From Chrysoporthe austroafricana (taxonomy: Eukaryota > Ascomycota > Sordariomycetes > Diaporthales > Cryphonectriaceae), in assembly GCA_001051155.2 (NCBI GenBank), contig JYIP02000004.1:931576-995575 (forward strand): a DNA stretch of 64,000 nt, given 5' to 3'. The position numbers and the translations under genes were made by a program. This document shows positions 45,477 through 57,166 of the stretch, piece by piece (positions within the stretch are counted from its first letter, which is position 1; the number at the start of each line of letters is the position of its first letter). The notes beneath the pieces were generated by a model. The model had not been told where the DNA came from. It was given only the letters and a program-made list of their open reading frames with translations, and searched no databases.

Positions 45477-47449
45477 ATGAATTATTTTGGGACACCGCTA
45501 ATAAACCCGCCTTACGGCGGATCAAGCTTCCACTGCCGCGTAGGAAAGGCACCGGCGCCGTCGAAGCCGATCAACTCATGGGGTTATCCAGTTCCTGGCG
45601 TACAATCTCCGACAGCGGCTATGGTCATGACGAAAGACTACTTCGTTGAGTAAGCCAATCCCAGGTATCACGAGGAGCGGGAATGCTCGATTGACTCCCT
45701 ATAGTGATAGCAAGTTGCCTGGAATTCTTGACCACGGTGAATACGACTATATCGTCGTGGGCTCAGGTTGCACTGCCCTAGCTTTCATCCAACAAGCGCT
45801 AGAGGCAGATCCTCACAAGCGCATTCTTTGCCTTGAGCGAGGAGGTTCGTGATCATTCCTCGGGACGTGGCACAATTCGCGCTGAGCAATTATAGATTTT
45901 TGGCTCCCTTCACATTTCCAAAATGCACCTCTCCCGTTTAAGACCGTACTCGGGGGACCATCTGAAACGTTCCCATGGACACTGTCCAAGAAGACGTTCA
46001 ATGATCCGCAGCTGCGATACTGTCATGGATCTTGCCCCTTTTTTGGCGGGCGATCAACGTTCTGGTCGGCTTGGTCTCCGCAACCCAGAGTTGAGGATAT
46101 GAGAGACTTTCCAAGGACAATGATTGCTGCCACCAAGGAGCTCATCTTCTGGCCGGAGGCTAAGAGGCTTCTTCACGTCACTGGCGCTAATCAAATCGGC
46201 GATCCTGTATACTCGGGCCTTCAAAAAGAAATCGACCAACGACTCAAAGATCGTCTACAACACATCGAGACTGCCGAGTACAGTGAACCTGCACAGTTAG
46301 CAGTTGGTCGTGGTACCCCTACCTCAACCCTGCATTTCAATAAGTTCTCCACGCCAGCACCATTATTGAAGATCTACGAGGAGCAAAAGTCCAGCAACGC
46401 AGCGCCACTCGATATTCTACTGAATTGTGTTGTCAAGAAGCTCGGCCCCGTTGATGAGGATGGATATACGCACTCAATTGAGACAACTCGTGGCACTATC
46501 ACATGGCAAAACGATACCACGAAAGTGATCCTCTGCGCAGGGGTGAGCGTTTGAAGCTGACCTTCGTCCACTATCTGAGCTGTGAGCTGATTTATACTCT
46601 TAGACATTTCCCACTGCCACTATACTACTCAATAGCTTCCCAAAATGCCGTGACACTGTTGGCAAGCGTGTTGCCGGCCACTTCTTGACCCACATTGTTG
46701 CACGTGCACCGCTGTCTGCATTTTCTTGGGAGCCTGTGAACGAAAAAGGTCATTCCCGGAGGCTGGAAATTGCCGCCCATTATTTAGCTGGCAGGGATCC
46801 AACCAGCCAGCAGCAATACCATGTCCAGATCACCGCTATTCAAAGCCCATTTCCGAAGGAGGATGCAGAAGATGCGGCTCGCGAATGTCCGGATTACGCG
46901 GCGGCCGCTACGTACGAACAACTAGAACACTCGACGAAGCATGTAGTGTTTGTGTGTGCCACGCTCGGTGAATTTTCTGAAAACAACTCGGACAATTGGT
47001 TCAAACAGGATCCCGAAAGTTCAGATATCACCACAAACATGAAGCTGCAGTACACGCTTACTAAGTCCGACCGAGCATTATGGGACACTATGGATCAAGC
47101 CACCTACGAAACCATCGAGCAAATGGCAACACCGAACGGGTCTTGCTCGCCATCTGATGGCCTTGAGTACTGGCATGTTGACGAAAACAACAAAGGGTCG
47201 TGGAAGCCGGCTCATCCGAAGCAATCAGAGATTCGTGTACCAGGCATTGTCCATGAGACGAGCACCGCGTTCATGGGTCCAGCCTCAGGAGGTGGATCGG
47301 TTGATACAAATTACAATGTCCACAATGTTTCGAATGTTTTTGTCACAGGCGGGGCGCTTTTTCCGACCGCAGGCAGCTGGAACCCGACAATGACCATGTG
47401 CGGGTTTGCGCAGGACTTGGCGCGGAAGCTGAATAAAACAAGTCGCTGA
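45477..47449 (+). CDS. GMC-type FAD oxidoreductase, 4 exons
   Basis: Flavoprotein oxidase or dehydrogenase of the glucose-methanol-choline superfamily; substrate unknown. Exons 45477-45649, 45705-45844, 45896-46542 and 46604-47449 sum to 1806 nt, 601 aa. The FAD dinucleotide-binding motif is YIVVGSGCTALAF with the following acidic residue in RILCLERGG. The C-terminal GMC block is FVTGGALFPTAGSWNPTMTMCGFAQDLARKL. A His in GLEYWHVDEN may be one of the usual active-site residues. There is no obvious secretion signal; the first 60 residues are a divergent extension. It lies tail to tail with a P450 gene, an oxidase/P450 pairing seen in secondary-metabolite loci. Unlike its neighbours it has no disabling mutation. 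Confidence 0.85.
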
Positions 47450-48014
47450 GTTAGACGCTTAGATAGCTGTTAGTTCTCTGTCCCCAGCCTCTGGCATTGG
47501 TTGCTCTCGCCCTCGAAAATGATAGCGGGGTAATAGTCAGTTTGTGTTTCCGATTCCATGATTTCGCTGTTCCTCTAGTAGGTCTATTTCACTGGTGGGT
47601 CTATTTGAGTGAGAAAGTGGACAAGAAAGATCCAATCCGCATCTGGACTTCTCGCTGCGTGAAACGATGGATGAAATCCGCATTACAATGCTGGTGGTCT
47701 TTTGCGTATGGTTGCGAGAAGCGACGTGGTGCTTTGGGGATAATATCGAGTGCTAGGTGCTGAGGGCGACCGACTCTGGCTGGAACAACCGACAAGGACG
47801 ACAGAAAATGTGGGCGCCATCCATTTTGTGTGGCGCTAGCCTGATGGCCAAACATAATCATATTCGAGCTCACGTGTGGTATTTGTATTAGTATATGGCT
47901 CTCGGGTTCCAGCCCATGCCCGTAAACTGCAGGAGAACGTTGCTGACCTCGCGCCAGTCACATTGGCAAATGAGAAGCAACGTCACCTCCAGGTACGCAG
48001 TAACCTGCTCCAAT
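47450..48014. other. Convergent intergenic region
   Basis: 0.56 kb between the GMC gene and the P450; no ORF of interest. Confidence 0.5.
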
Positions 48015-49793
48015 TCACACCCTCGTGCACATCAGCTTGATACGGTCTGCGTCCTGCATTTTCAGGATCACCTCCATGTTGACAAAATTTACGCAATCCA
48101 CGACTCGCTGCCTAGCTGCTTGGTCAGTTTCCCCAGCTTTCTTGAGCACTGTCAGGCGATGGTTCTTGAATAAGCAAGCCAATACTGCAACTGCCTCAAC
48201 CTGAATGAACTTTTTGCCCGGACAGCTCTGGGAACCGTCCGACCATGGAAAATAGGTGTTCATAGCCGGTTCCCGCATCTCCTCGTTGGCAATCCCCTGG
48301 CGTGTGGGTGGATCCGAATGTGAAACTATCCATCTCGACGGTTCCCAGCTTTCAGCATTGGGCCAGTACCTAGGATGCGTATGAATGGCACTGAGATGTG
48401 GAGAGGTGTATACGCCCGCCGGTATGGTAACGGTTTTAGCTATATCGGTACAGCTATTTCGAATGCTCAGGGTCTGCGAGTGCATAGCAGTCCACTTGGG
48501 TATTGTCACAATTGGTGGGAATAATCGCAGGGTTTCAAGAAGAACGGAACGACAGCGCTTTAAGCGAGGGAAGAGCTTCTGGTAATCCTGCTCCTCGACC
48601 GAATCGCCTGAGGTCCCCATGATAGTTGCAATCTCCTCAGCTAGCCAGTCTTACACTTCAGGGTGTACTACCAAGAGGTATAGAGCAAAGCCCAGAGTGT
48701 TGGCAGTCGTATCATAGCCGGCGAAGTTGAGTATGAAAATATTGCCGAAGATTTCATCAACTGATAGGCCTTTCTTGCCGTCTTTGCTGGCCCTGATTTC
48801 GGGTGACGTTGCGGCTTCTCGGGCGTGAACATCAAGGGCGCGAACGAAGGAAGTCATCATGCCGCCAGACCCATTTCTGTTCTCGCGGAGATCATTCGTC
48901 TCTTTTTCGAGCATGTCTACCATGTGGCCTTTGAAGGACCTCGCAGCATCGCCGATCTTGACCAGCTTGCGTGGGACGAACGGGCCCTTGAGGTATCGGT
49001 AGGGAATGAGCATAATGAGAATGGCGTTGTCAAGGACAATCCGAAGCGTGTCGCGATAGCTACTGCCTTCGTCCTGGGTGTCGGCAGATCCTCGAAAATC
49101 ATACGACTTCTTGAAAGCCGTCGCGGCAAGGACATTAATTGCGAGGGTGTTTAGATCTTGCTGCACACTTGGAATGCCGGTCATGAAAGTTTCCCAGTAT
49201 GTCAACATGCTCTCGAATTGGTGAAGCGACTCAGTCCAAACGAATCCCATAATGCTTTCGTTGAATGGTGCTGCGAGAACCTTGCGGTGGCGTGCCCAGT
49301 CATCCGAGCCCGCTGTTGAAAGACATGGTCCATACACTTCGAGGAGTTCTATCCTGGTATTAGTTCTCATTCTACAATGCTACGGAAACAGAGGAGACTT
49401 ACTGTACTCCTTAACAGGACGGACGAAGTTCGCAGGTCGCGCAAATATCTCGCGGATAGCCTCAGGGTCTGTAATTTGTAGGTAGATGGTAACTGGGGTT
49501 ACAAGCGCCCAGACTGGTCCTAACCGCACGGCCGGCTGGGCCTTCTCCCTGAATTGCCAGTCTCGACGAGAAAACCGAATAAAATCTGGATAGGAAAACC
49601 AATCGAATGGGAGTAAATCAAGAATGGCAAAAACACTAGGTTGAAGCGCCAGCCAAAGAACATTGGTAACATCAATTGGAAGCCGGACAACAGGGACGTT
49701 CATAGTACGAGCCTTGTGCACGTTCATCTCCATGCAAATCAGGCTCCAGGCCAGGTAGGCCAGGGCACAGCCCAGCAATAAAGTGGCAATCAT
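48015..49793 (-). pseudogene. Cytochrome P450 with an in-frame stop codon
   Basis: Heme-thiolate monooxygenase gene. Exon 1 (49793-49403) and exon 2 (49348-48015) join at KEY|K|LLEVYG, total 575 codons including one internal TAA. An N-terminal membrane anchor (MIATLLLGCALAYLAWSLI) is present. Motifs are all there: I-helix FAGYDTT, ExxR in LLETLRLFPP, and heme loop FPWSDGSQSCPGKKF. The stop at 48651-48653 falls between HPEV and DWLAEEI, in the J-helix region, so any product would lack the ExxR and heme cysteine. The stop fits a change of CAA to TAA, a CpA target. No intron of reasonable size and phase removes it. Base-call error remains possible; the rest of the frame is clean. Confidence 0.78.
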
Positions 49794-51409
49794 GGTTGTT
49801 GTTGTTCTTGGATCGAGAGGCTCTTGGGACTCCTTTCAGACCGTAGCGGTCCTCGTGTGTCGTGAGTGATCTTGATGGAGGGAACTCGATTGACTGTTGG
49901 GGACACGACTTGGTCTGTTTGGGGCCCACAGCTCGATAAGCAACCAACTGGCGGTAAATATCGCCCTGCACAGCTAACCCCCCAAATCTTCTGACTCAAC
50001 TGCATTTGCTAGGTTTTCATTGAAATAAGGTCGAGGCAGAGCGCCTTACTAGAAATAGCAGCAATCAGGGCCAACGGTTACTTTTGAGTGGCCTCCGAAT
50101 TCAGCACATCCATGCTAGGCAGGTGTTAAAAAGGGGGTCTGGAAGTGACTGCGCGGGTGACCTTGCGACGCTGCAAACGATCGTATGTCAATGTGCCTAT
50201 AGGTACGCTACAGATCACTCAAACCAGACATCCTGGTCCAGACACTATGCTCACACCTCGGGAGCATATTTACCACAGCAAGGGCGACAATCAAATGCTA
50301 CTCTTATATATCCCCTAATTGATTCAGCTTTACTGTACTACTTGCTATGGTAATGCCTTGCAGAATTCCTGCTCCATATCCAAGTCTCGTTTCCTGCACC
50401 AGAGAGCAAATCAAGTGTGCATATTGGGTGGTTCTGTGTCATCGTACTCAATACACAATACGGCATTGTTTCTTCTCTTTGCCATCTCTTTGCTATGTTT
50501 ATTGCTCTTGCTCAACTACGCATTAACTCCTATACATGATTCCCAAGAACCCCCTCTGATTCCGTCTCGTCCCCCCAGCACCCAACAGCAATTGTCGTCT
50601 CCCGGGCTCAGTATGGCTGAGGGTATAACGGACACCAGACTTATCGTGATAGTTAATATCGCCGAGGTCATGGAAAATTGTTCGATCCTTAGCTCTTTCG
50701 TTTACGAGTCCTTTCGCATTCAAAGTATCAGCGCTTCAGCTTCTGACCAGATGCGAGGCATCGTTGAAATATCGATACTGCATACGTGCGTCGTGAAATA
50801 TGCGATAAAATCTTCGACGTACGCATTCCGGGTCATTTTAACCTACAGCCTTGGCTCGGCATAATTATCGACTTGTCCTCCCACCTTGGTCTTTCTTGCC
50901 CTTCCCCTCTCGACGATTTCTGGCCAGACACTAGGCATATTTTATTTGGCCTCTGTACGCACGCTCAGGTTGCTCGAGCCTACTAACCCAATGCTGGTGG
51001 TTAGTACGAGATGCTGACACCAGCTTTGGTTCAATAACGCACTAGAATATTATGCAGATTGTCACCTTAAGATGTATCAAAGCGGTCATTAAGTCGGTTG
51101 ATTCTTCAGTAATAGCTAGACCAATACTCCAACTTTGGGCGCGAGATTGCCCCTGCACTGCTTGAAAGAGAGATTCTATAGCCCCTACCATGAGCATGAA
51201 TTTATCTTTGAAGGCATGAATTCATCTTTGAAGGCACACATATTTTTACATTATTTATTCTGAGAACTCCTTTATGTTTAGTAAGCAAGGCTTTCAAATG
51301 AAATAAGATGCATTCTTGCAAAGTGCAACTGATAGCAAATCGCTTCGAAATTGAAGGTACATGTCCAGGCCAAGAAGGAAAAACAAAAACACCCTGACTT
51401 GTCTTAACT
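49794..51409. other. AT-rich intergenic region
   Basis: 1.6 kb of AT-rich DNA between the P450 start and the end of the decayed gene below. ORFs are short and not conserved-looking. Possibly mutated mobile-element remains; not identifiable. Confidence 0.5.
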
Positions 51410-54363
51410 CTAGTACACAAAGATCGTATCTATCAAATTTACATTATGCCTCAACATAACGCATTCCCAACAAACGACCTCTGGGCATATGAATATCCGC
51501 TTTGACTTTAACCGGCAGTGATTAACAAGGACACCTATTATAGCTAGGCGGCGAACCCAGTTACCAAATGATTGAGCAACCAAAATACCGCTACTGCATT
51601 CTATAACCTGCTCCCAGGTCTCTATTACCTCCATAGGGACACGGGGAGGCATGTCCTTTCCATGTTTGCAGTATTCAGATATATCCGGAATTTGCTGGAC
51701 ATCGGAATGGGCCAAGGCTGCAGCAATATCAATATCAGCTATCCAACGCCCTGAATCTCGAACGGATACCACTGCTTCAACGTGGACAACATCCGAGTGT
51801 CTTTGCCCTATCGAATCTTCGAAAAACATTGGCGCCGCCCAGTCAGTGAAACTAAGATGCAGCGAAGTCGAAGAAAAGGAATTTTCTCTCTTTCCTGAGA
51901 AAGCGTCGAGTTTCCAAAGACTCGTGGGGAATTTGTGACAAATAGGTTCTTCCGGGCAGCTAAGTATGGTCAGACCCGCTCTACCAAGATTGCCCAGTAT
52001 CCTCCGAAATGCACCTGGCTGCATGGTTTCTATAGGGTCTTTGAGAAACTATTGAACATCAGCTGAGACCAAAATATCTGTGACGTGAAGAAATATAAAT
52101 CAAAGCGTGACAACGGAAGATAATTAAAACAAACCATTGAAGGAACGTAAATAGAGTCGCCCACCGCCATGCCCAGGCCTATTGTCTCCAAGCTTAGCAT
52201 GTTGTATAGATAACCCTGACCTGTTTCAAATAACACAATAAGGGATAATGCGAAGTCGAGGCGTTTTTGAGGCGAAGGCCGCATTATATTAAAGGTGATA
52301 GCTAGGTCTCTGTCGCCTCTTTCGTTGCTGGGAATATGAAACCTAGTTCCTATAATTCTGTTGAATGGTTGCGTTAGAACATTCGCAGTAATCGTAGCTC
52401 CATCTTTGGTGAGTGGTGTATACACGTCGGATGCATGTACCAGGAAATGAAGCGCCGTTATGATGGGACTTTGAGATTCCAGAATTGCTGTCTTCACATG
52501 GCTGCTCCTTAGCAGCTCATGTTCCAGACACCAGATAATATCTTCTGGTGTGAGTGATGGTGGTTGCATTGGTGTTTCCCAATTGGCAGTGTTCTCTCTC
52601 GCTTTCACGAAGACAGCACATAAATCTGCATCCCCAAACAAGTATTTATAGACTGTGTTAGACCTCTGAAGGCTAATTTGAGTCCTACTTCTTTCTAAAA
52701 GTATGCTGCTTAGGGGTTGAATGGATTTAGATACCGGGTAACTCGGATATGTATTTTTAGTGGCTAGCTAACGATAATGTCCCGACCTTGCGGCGCGAGT
52801 TGACTCGAATTGATTTCCTTCTTGAGACCTTAGCCTGTATCTGCCCCTGTTGTCAGGGAAAACTGTTGCAAGATGCCAGTCGTTGTTACACTTGAAAGCC
52901 ATGATTGTGTCCTTCTCGTCGAGGCCTGGAACTCTTCTTGATAATCGGCGCAGGAGTTCGATGTGATGCTCAGACATCTCTATGAGATTTAGGATAGTAG
53001 TCAATCGGGTGATTCCGAAAAATTGGTCTTCCATAGCCGGCGAATTTAATTGTTTTTCAAAAGGTCCTGTTGGCGTAATGAAACCGGGGCGTCGTCTGCC
53101 AAGAGCAACCAGAGCCTTTGCTGAGGATTCGTCTTCGAAATACTGTGTGATAGGATTGATGATCATGTCCATCCATCGGTCCATGACTGTTGCATCGGAG
53201 GGCAGAGGTGAGAATTTTCAGGAGGAATCGGAGCGCGTCATTGGTATCTGCCACAGGAATGCGCCATATAGCCAGGATAACACCGAGAACCGCTAGTTGT
53301 AATTTAGGAAAGGTAATCCTGCTTGTGTCGGAATTTGTCTCTGAGACTTTCTTGATCGGGCGACCATAAAATTTGTGATGAGCCAGAGATAGAGACCAGG
53401 ACAAGCCGCATACTTTATCCCCCTCCTGTTCTGAAAGTCCCAATGAGATCACGCCTCCTGGGCGCACAAGCTCATCTTTCATCTCCACAAGCTTGCTGGC
53501 GGCCGTGGAACCAAATACTATCATGTCCGGGAAAATGTGCCAAGATGATATTGCGAGCAGAACTGGTCCGCTTCTCACATCATGGGCTTCTCCAGAAATG
53601 ATCCTCTCCATGGTCTCCAACGCAGAAATCCATATAGACAGGATACTTTCATACGGAGAGGTGTTGTTGTCGACGGGAATATCAAGGTTGTTCACAATGA
53701 GGAGGAACTGCTTTCTCTCGCGGGTCTTGATGTTGTCTGCAGTCCTTAGCCAAGAACGCGCGCTGGCTCCTATTTTGCAAGTTGGTCCCTCGTTATTTCC
53801 TGCTGGGCCGCCGCGGAGGAAGCAGCGTATGGCATTACCTCTCCTCTGTCAAGACGCGCCATAATATCTCGCCTTCGCTCCGCCACAATTTCAACCCACA
53901 ACGACGTCGCGTCTGCGTCGCTCCATGATCGAGCAAGTATGCAGGCTAGGAGATGTACTGGAAGAGCAGCAAGGCTCGAGGTCGCGGCCGCCCAAAGAGA
54001 CGTTGCATCGATACCCGCATACTCCGAGTATATCCAATTGGAAGGTATCCGCGGTTGTTGGCTGCTAGCTTTCTCTGCAATCTCAGACGTTCTCTTTCCA
54101 TAAGCGGCGAGCAAGTTTGGGGTTTTAGGGATGAGCCCTTCGAAAAGAGCCCCAAGTCGTCTTGCCGTAATGTGTTCTGAACCGCTCTCGGCCCGCTCTC
54201 TTCTATAAGAGGACAATTCGCGACCCAAAGGCAAATACTCTGGAGGCGCTTCACATTTGACAAGTGTAAAGTCGAAATTCATATTCGCCGCCGCTACAGT
54301 TACTTCATCGGTAGCCGACGCTAGAGCAGCTTGAAGTTTGCCAACTGTCAAACCGTTTGCCAT
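51410..54363 (-). pseudogene. Large orphan fungal gene, disrupted
   Basis: A coding stretch of about 955 codons that reads as one protein across three lesions. It begins MANGLTVGKLQAALASATDE. The initial frame ends at a TAG (53770-53772) next to a four-base A run (coding strand); one more A there would continue it as KIGASARSWLRTAD. A second, compensating +1 shift near 53215 returns it to the original frame before MDRWMDMIINPITQYFED. A TAG at 52768-52770 interrupts HYR|LATKNTYPSYP. One normal intron (52134-52049) joins PSM|FLKDPIETMQPG. The C-terminal part has VCWECV near the end. I recall similar hypothetical proteins in other Sordariomycetes but no assigned function. Homopolymer shifts could be sequencing errors; the stop codon is less easily dismissed. 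Confidence 0.65.
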
Positions 54364-54934
54364 CTTTGTTTTTCCCGGATAGACTTTCTGCCAAACGGGA
54401 TATTGAAACGACTTCAGGGGCTAATAGTTCTCAGAGAGAGTATAGGAGGATTAGCTATGTAGGAGCGGAAGAGCAGGAAGAATTCTTTGGAACTTGCTTC
54501 TCCGCTTTGCTGGGCTTAAATCAAATGCTAGTGCTTACGGTGCATTGCGTGCATAATGTGGCTTAGGGCATTTTTGCTATTATTCGCTAGAATTAGATGC
54601 AGGAGGGTTGGGAGGAAATGAGAGAAAAACGAAATAGACGGTCCAGCGTAGTAGCGTAGCGTAGTTAGTTATCAAGAACAGTTGATATTGTGCATTGAGC
54701 TTAGGCTAAGAAACAATGCTAGCCTTATGAAGAGGGCTTTAATCGGACGGGGTGGATCTGCGCACGGGCCCAATCTGAACGCTCGGAGATCGGCATATTA
54801 CTCGATATCGACACAAGAATTCCACGATTGACACACCTCTCTTCTATCTAGTCTCTAGGCCCGTCTCTGTCATCGTGGCCCTTATACATCATCCCGGAAA
54901 CATATCGTATGAACCATGCTGCCACCACTCCGCA
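54364..54934. other. Intergenic region at the right edge of the accessory island
   Basis: 0.57 kb upstream of the deaminase-like gene. It includes a short GTAGC repeat near 54645-54668 and nothing coding. Confidence 0.5.
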
Positions 54935-56592
54935 ATGGACTGGGTAGCTCTTCCGAAGATCGAGGTGAGGACGAGATGAGCCCTGGCAACGCACGCTGCC
55001 CCCCCCCCCCCCAAAAAAAAAAGAGAAAAGCCCCTCCCCCGCAGAACGGAGGACGCGGGCGCCCCCTCGGGGGGGGGGGGTGGCGTCGGATCAGCCGCCC
55101 TTCTTNCCCCCCCCCCAAAAAAAAAGAGTAATGCGCCTGTCCTGCAAGTCTAGGAGCACGGCGGCGCCCTTCGTGTGCGAGGCTGTCGGCTGACCAGCGG
55201 CCCTCTTTTTTCTCTCGCCACCACAGCTTCACGCTCACCTGAGCGGGAGCATTAGCAGGCGCTGCCTCCACGATGTCTGGCTCATGAAGAAGGAAGCCGG
55301 CGAGACGGACCTGGCGGACCCGCTCGTGGAGATGCCGGAGGAGAAGCATGACTATGATCTCAAGACGTAGGTGACCTAGGATGCGGACGGCTGAAGAAGT
55401 CTTGCCGTTTTTCTCTCCCTCCTGGCTCGCTGCTCTCCCATACGGAGATACCCTCGTGTCCACGGCATAGACGGGGACAGAAAGACCTGGCGTGCGCGCG
55501 CGCTGACGAGCCGTCGCAGCTTCTTCCCCCTCTTCTCCTCCTACATCTACCACCTCGTCGACGACCTACCCTCCCTGCAGTACACCACCCGCTCCGTCCT
55601 CGAGGACTTCGCCGCCGATGGCGTCGTCTACCTCGAGCTGCGCACGACGCCGCGCGCGCTCCCGCGGTCCGGCCTCTCCAAGGCGGGCTACGTCGCCGCC
55701 ATCCTCGAGACGATCCGCGCGTTCGAGGGCGCGGCCGAGAATGGCGGCGGCGGCGGCGTCCGCCGCCTCCACACGCGGCTCATCCTCTCCGTCGACAGGC
55801 GCAACACCCCCGCCGAGGCGATGGAGGTCGCCGCCCTCGCGGGCCAGTTCTCCTCCGTAGGCGCGGGGGACGGGGCTAGGGTGGTGGGCATCGACCTCTG
55901 CGGCGACCCGACGCGCGGCGGCATCGTGGCGCTGCGGCCCGCGTTCGAAGAGGCGCGGCGCTTGGCGCCCGGGCTTGGCGTCACGCTGCACTTTGCCGAG
56001 GCCGAGGCGAGCGGCACCGACGCCGAGCTGCTCATGCTGCTGCGCGAGTGGCGGCCCGACCGCATCGGGCACGTCATCCACCTCAGCGAGGCTGCCCGGC
56101 GGGCGGTGCGGGCGTCGCGGGCGCGCGGCGGCGGCGGGCTAGGCCTGGAGCTGTGCCTGAGCTGCAACGTCCACGCGGGCATGGTCCAGGGCGGGTTCGC
56201 GGGCCACCATTTCGGGGAGTGGTGTGAGTCGTTTCGGGGATATTTACCCCCTTCCCCCCTGTGTGCCCCCTGGAGGGTTGTCAGGTGCTGACTTGTTGTC
56301 GACATGCAGGGAAGGTGGACGAGTGCACCGTTGTGCTGTGTGTAGGTCTCCTGCTCCCTGTTCTCTCTCTCTCTCTCCTTCGTGTTGCGGGAGCGTGCAC
56401 GCTGACGGGTGCCTTTATCAGACTGATGATGTGGGTGTCTTCGGGAGCCCCCTGTCGAATGAGTACCGCCTTGTTGCTCAGCACTTCGGGCTGTCAGAGC
56501 CTGAGATCCGGACGTTAGTAAGGAAAGGTATTGACGTGATCTTCGGTGGAGACGAGGAGAAACAGAGGCTGAGACAGATCATGGCTTGGTGA
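54935..56592 (+). CDS. Adenosine deaminase-like protein (N6-methyl-AMP deaminase type), 5 exons
   Basis: Zinc hydrolase of the ADA/AMP-deaminase superfamily; close relatives (ADAL/MAPDA) remove the methylamino group of N6-methyl-AMP. Exons 54935-54964, 55227-55366, 55520-56223, 56310-56341 and 56422-56592 sum to 1077 nt, 358 aa. The start MDWVALPKIE joins LHAHLSGSISRRCLHDVW, giving the HxH zinc ligands. Later landmarks are VYLELRTTPRA, GIDLCGDP, LHFAEAE (catalytic His/Glu), RIGHVIHLS, LELCLSCNVH and TDDVGVFGSPLSNEY with the metal-binding Asp. Exons 1 and 4 are only 30 and 32 nt. Intron 1 contains C/A/G homopolymers and an N. All catalytic residues are intact. Confidence 0.9.
55000..55128. repeat. 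Homopolymer-rich stretch with an N inside an intron
   Basis: Runs of C followed by A occur twice (about 55001-55023 and 55107-55127), with a G-run between and one N at 55106. It lies in intron 1 of the deaminase-like gene, so it does not affect the protein. Confidence 0.75.
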
Positions 56593-57166
56593 AGGCGGAC
56601 TTGGCGGTGGCGGTAGAGCCAGAAATGGTGTCAGCATCTCATGCCGACCACCAGATCCGGGACAGTGGGCTCGAACAACCCAAGCGTGCGCGCAGACAGA
56701 CGAGGGAACCAGACCTCGCAAAAGGTACAGTGCCTGTGGCCTGGCGTGACGTCGTCAAGAGGCCAGGGGCGATTACAGGCCCCTGCACTGCCTAAGCGGG
56801 TCAGTACTGATTTTGCCTCTGGCCCATTCTGGGCATAATCATCATCTGGGCGTTGCGGTGTGCACCTGAGAAAGATATCGCGCGGGGTTGACCACAGACG
56901 GGCTTGCAGTCTGAAGATAGATTAGATATTCAATTCAATATCGAACGCCAGGCTGAATGCACACTCAAGCCACCCACCCTATCGATGTGTCCCCCTTTGC
57001 CCACCTCTAAAGCCTAAGCCATGCTCCCTCGTGAATGCTGATGAATCTAGATGAACAAGCCCGCAATTGCGCTCAACAGGCGGGAGAAGGGCGACGAATC
57101 TCTTCGCGCATCCTCTCCCTGTGGTATCGCCTCTTTGTTCTCGACGCACTGTGCCTCTGGGGATCT
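56593..57166. other. Convergent intergenic region
   Basis: 0.57 kb between the deaminase-like gene and EDC3; 3' flanks only. Confidence 0.5.

Noticed and set aside
48640..48700. Intron around the P450 stop (GTAAGA donor overlaps it)
   Set aside because: Acceptors within normal distance leave the wrong phase, and the removed sequence (DWLAEEI onward) is typical P450 sequence.
50319..50864. 181-aa ORF with hydrophobic segment
   Set aside because: AT-rich intergenic DNA, no partner exons, no recognisable domain.
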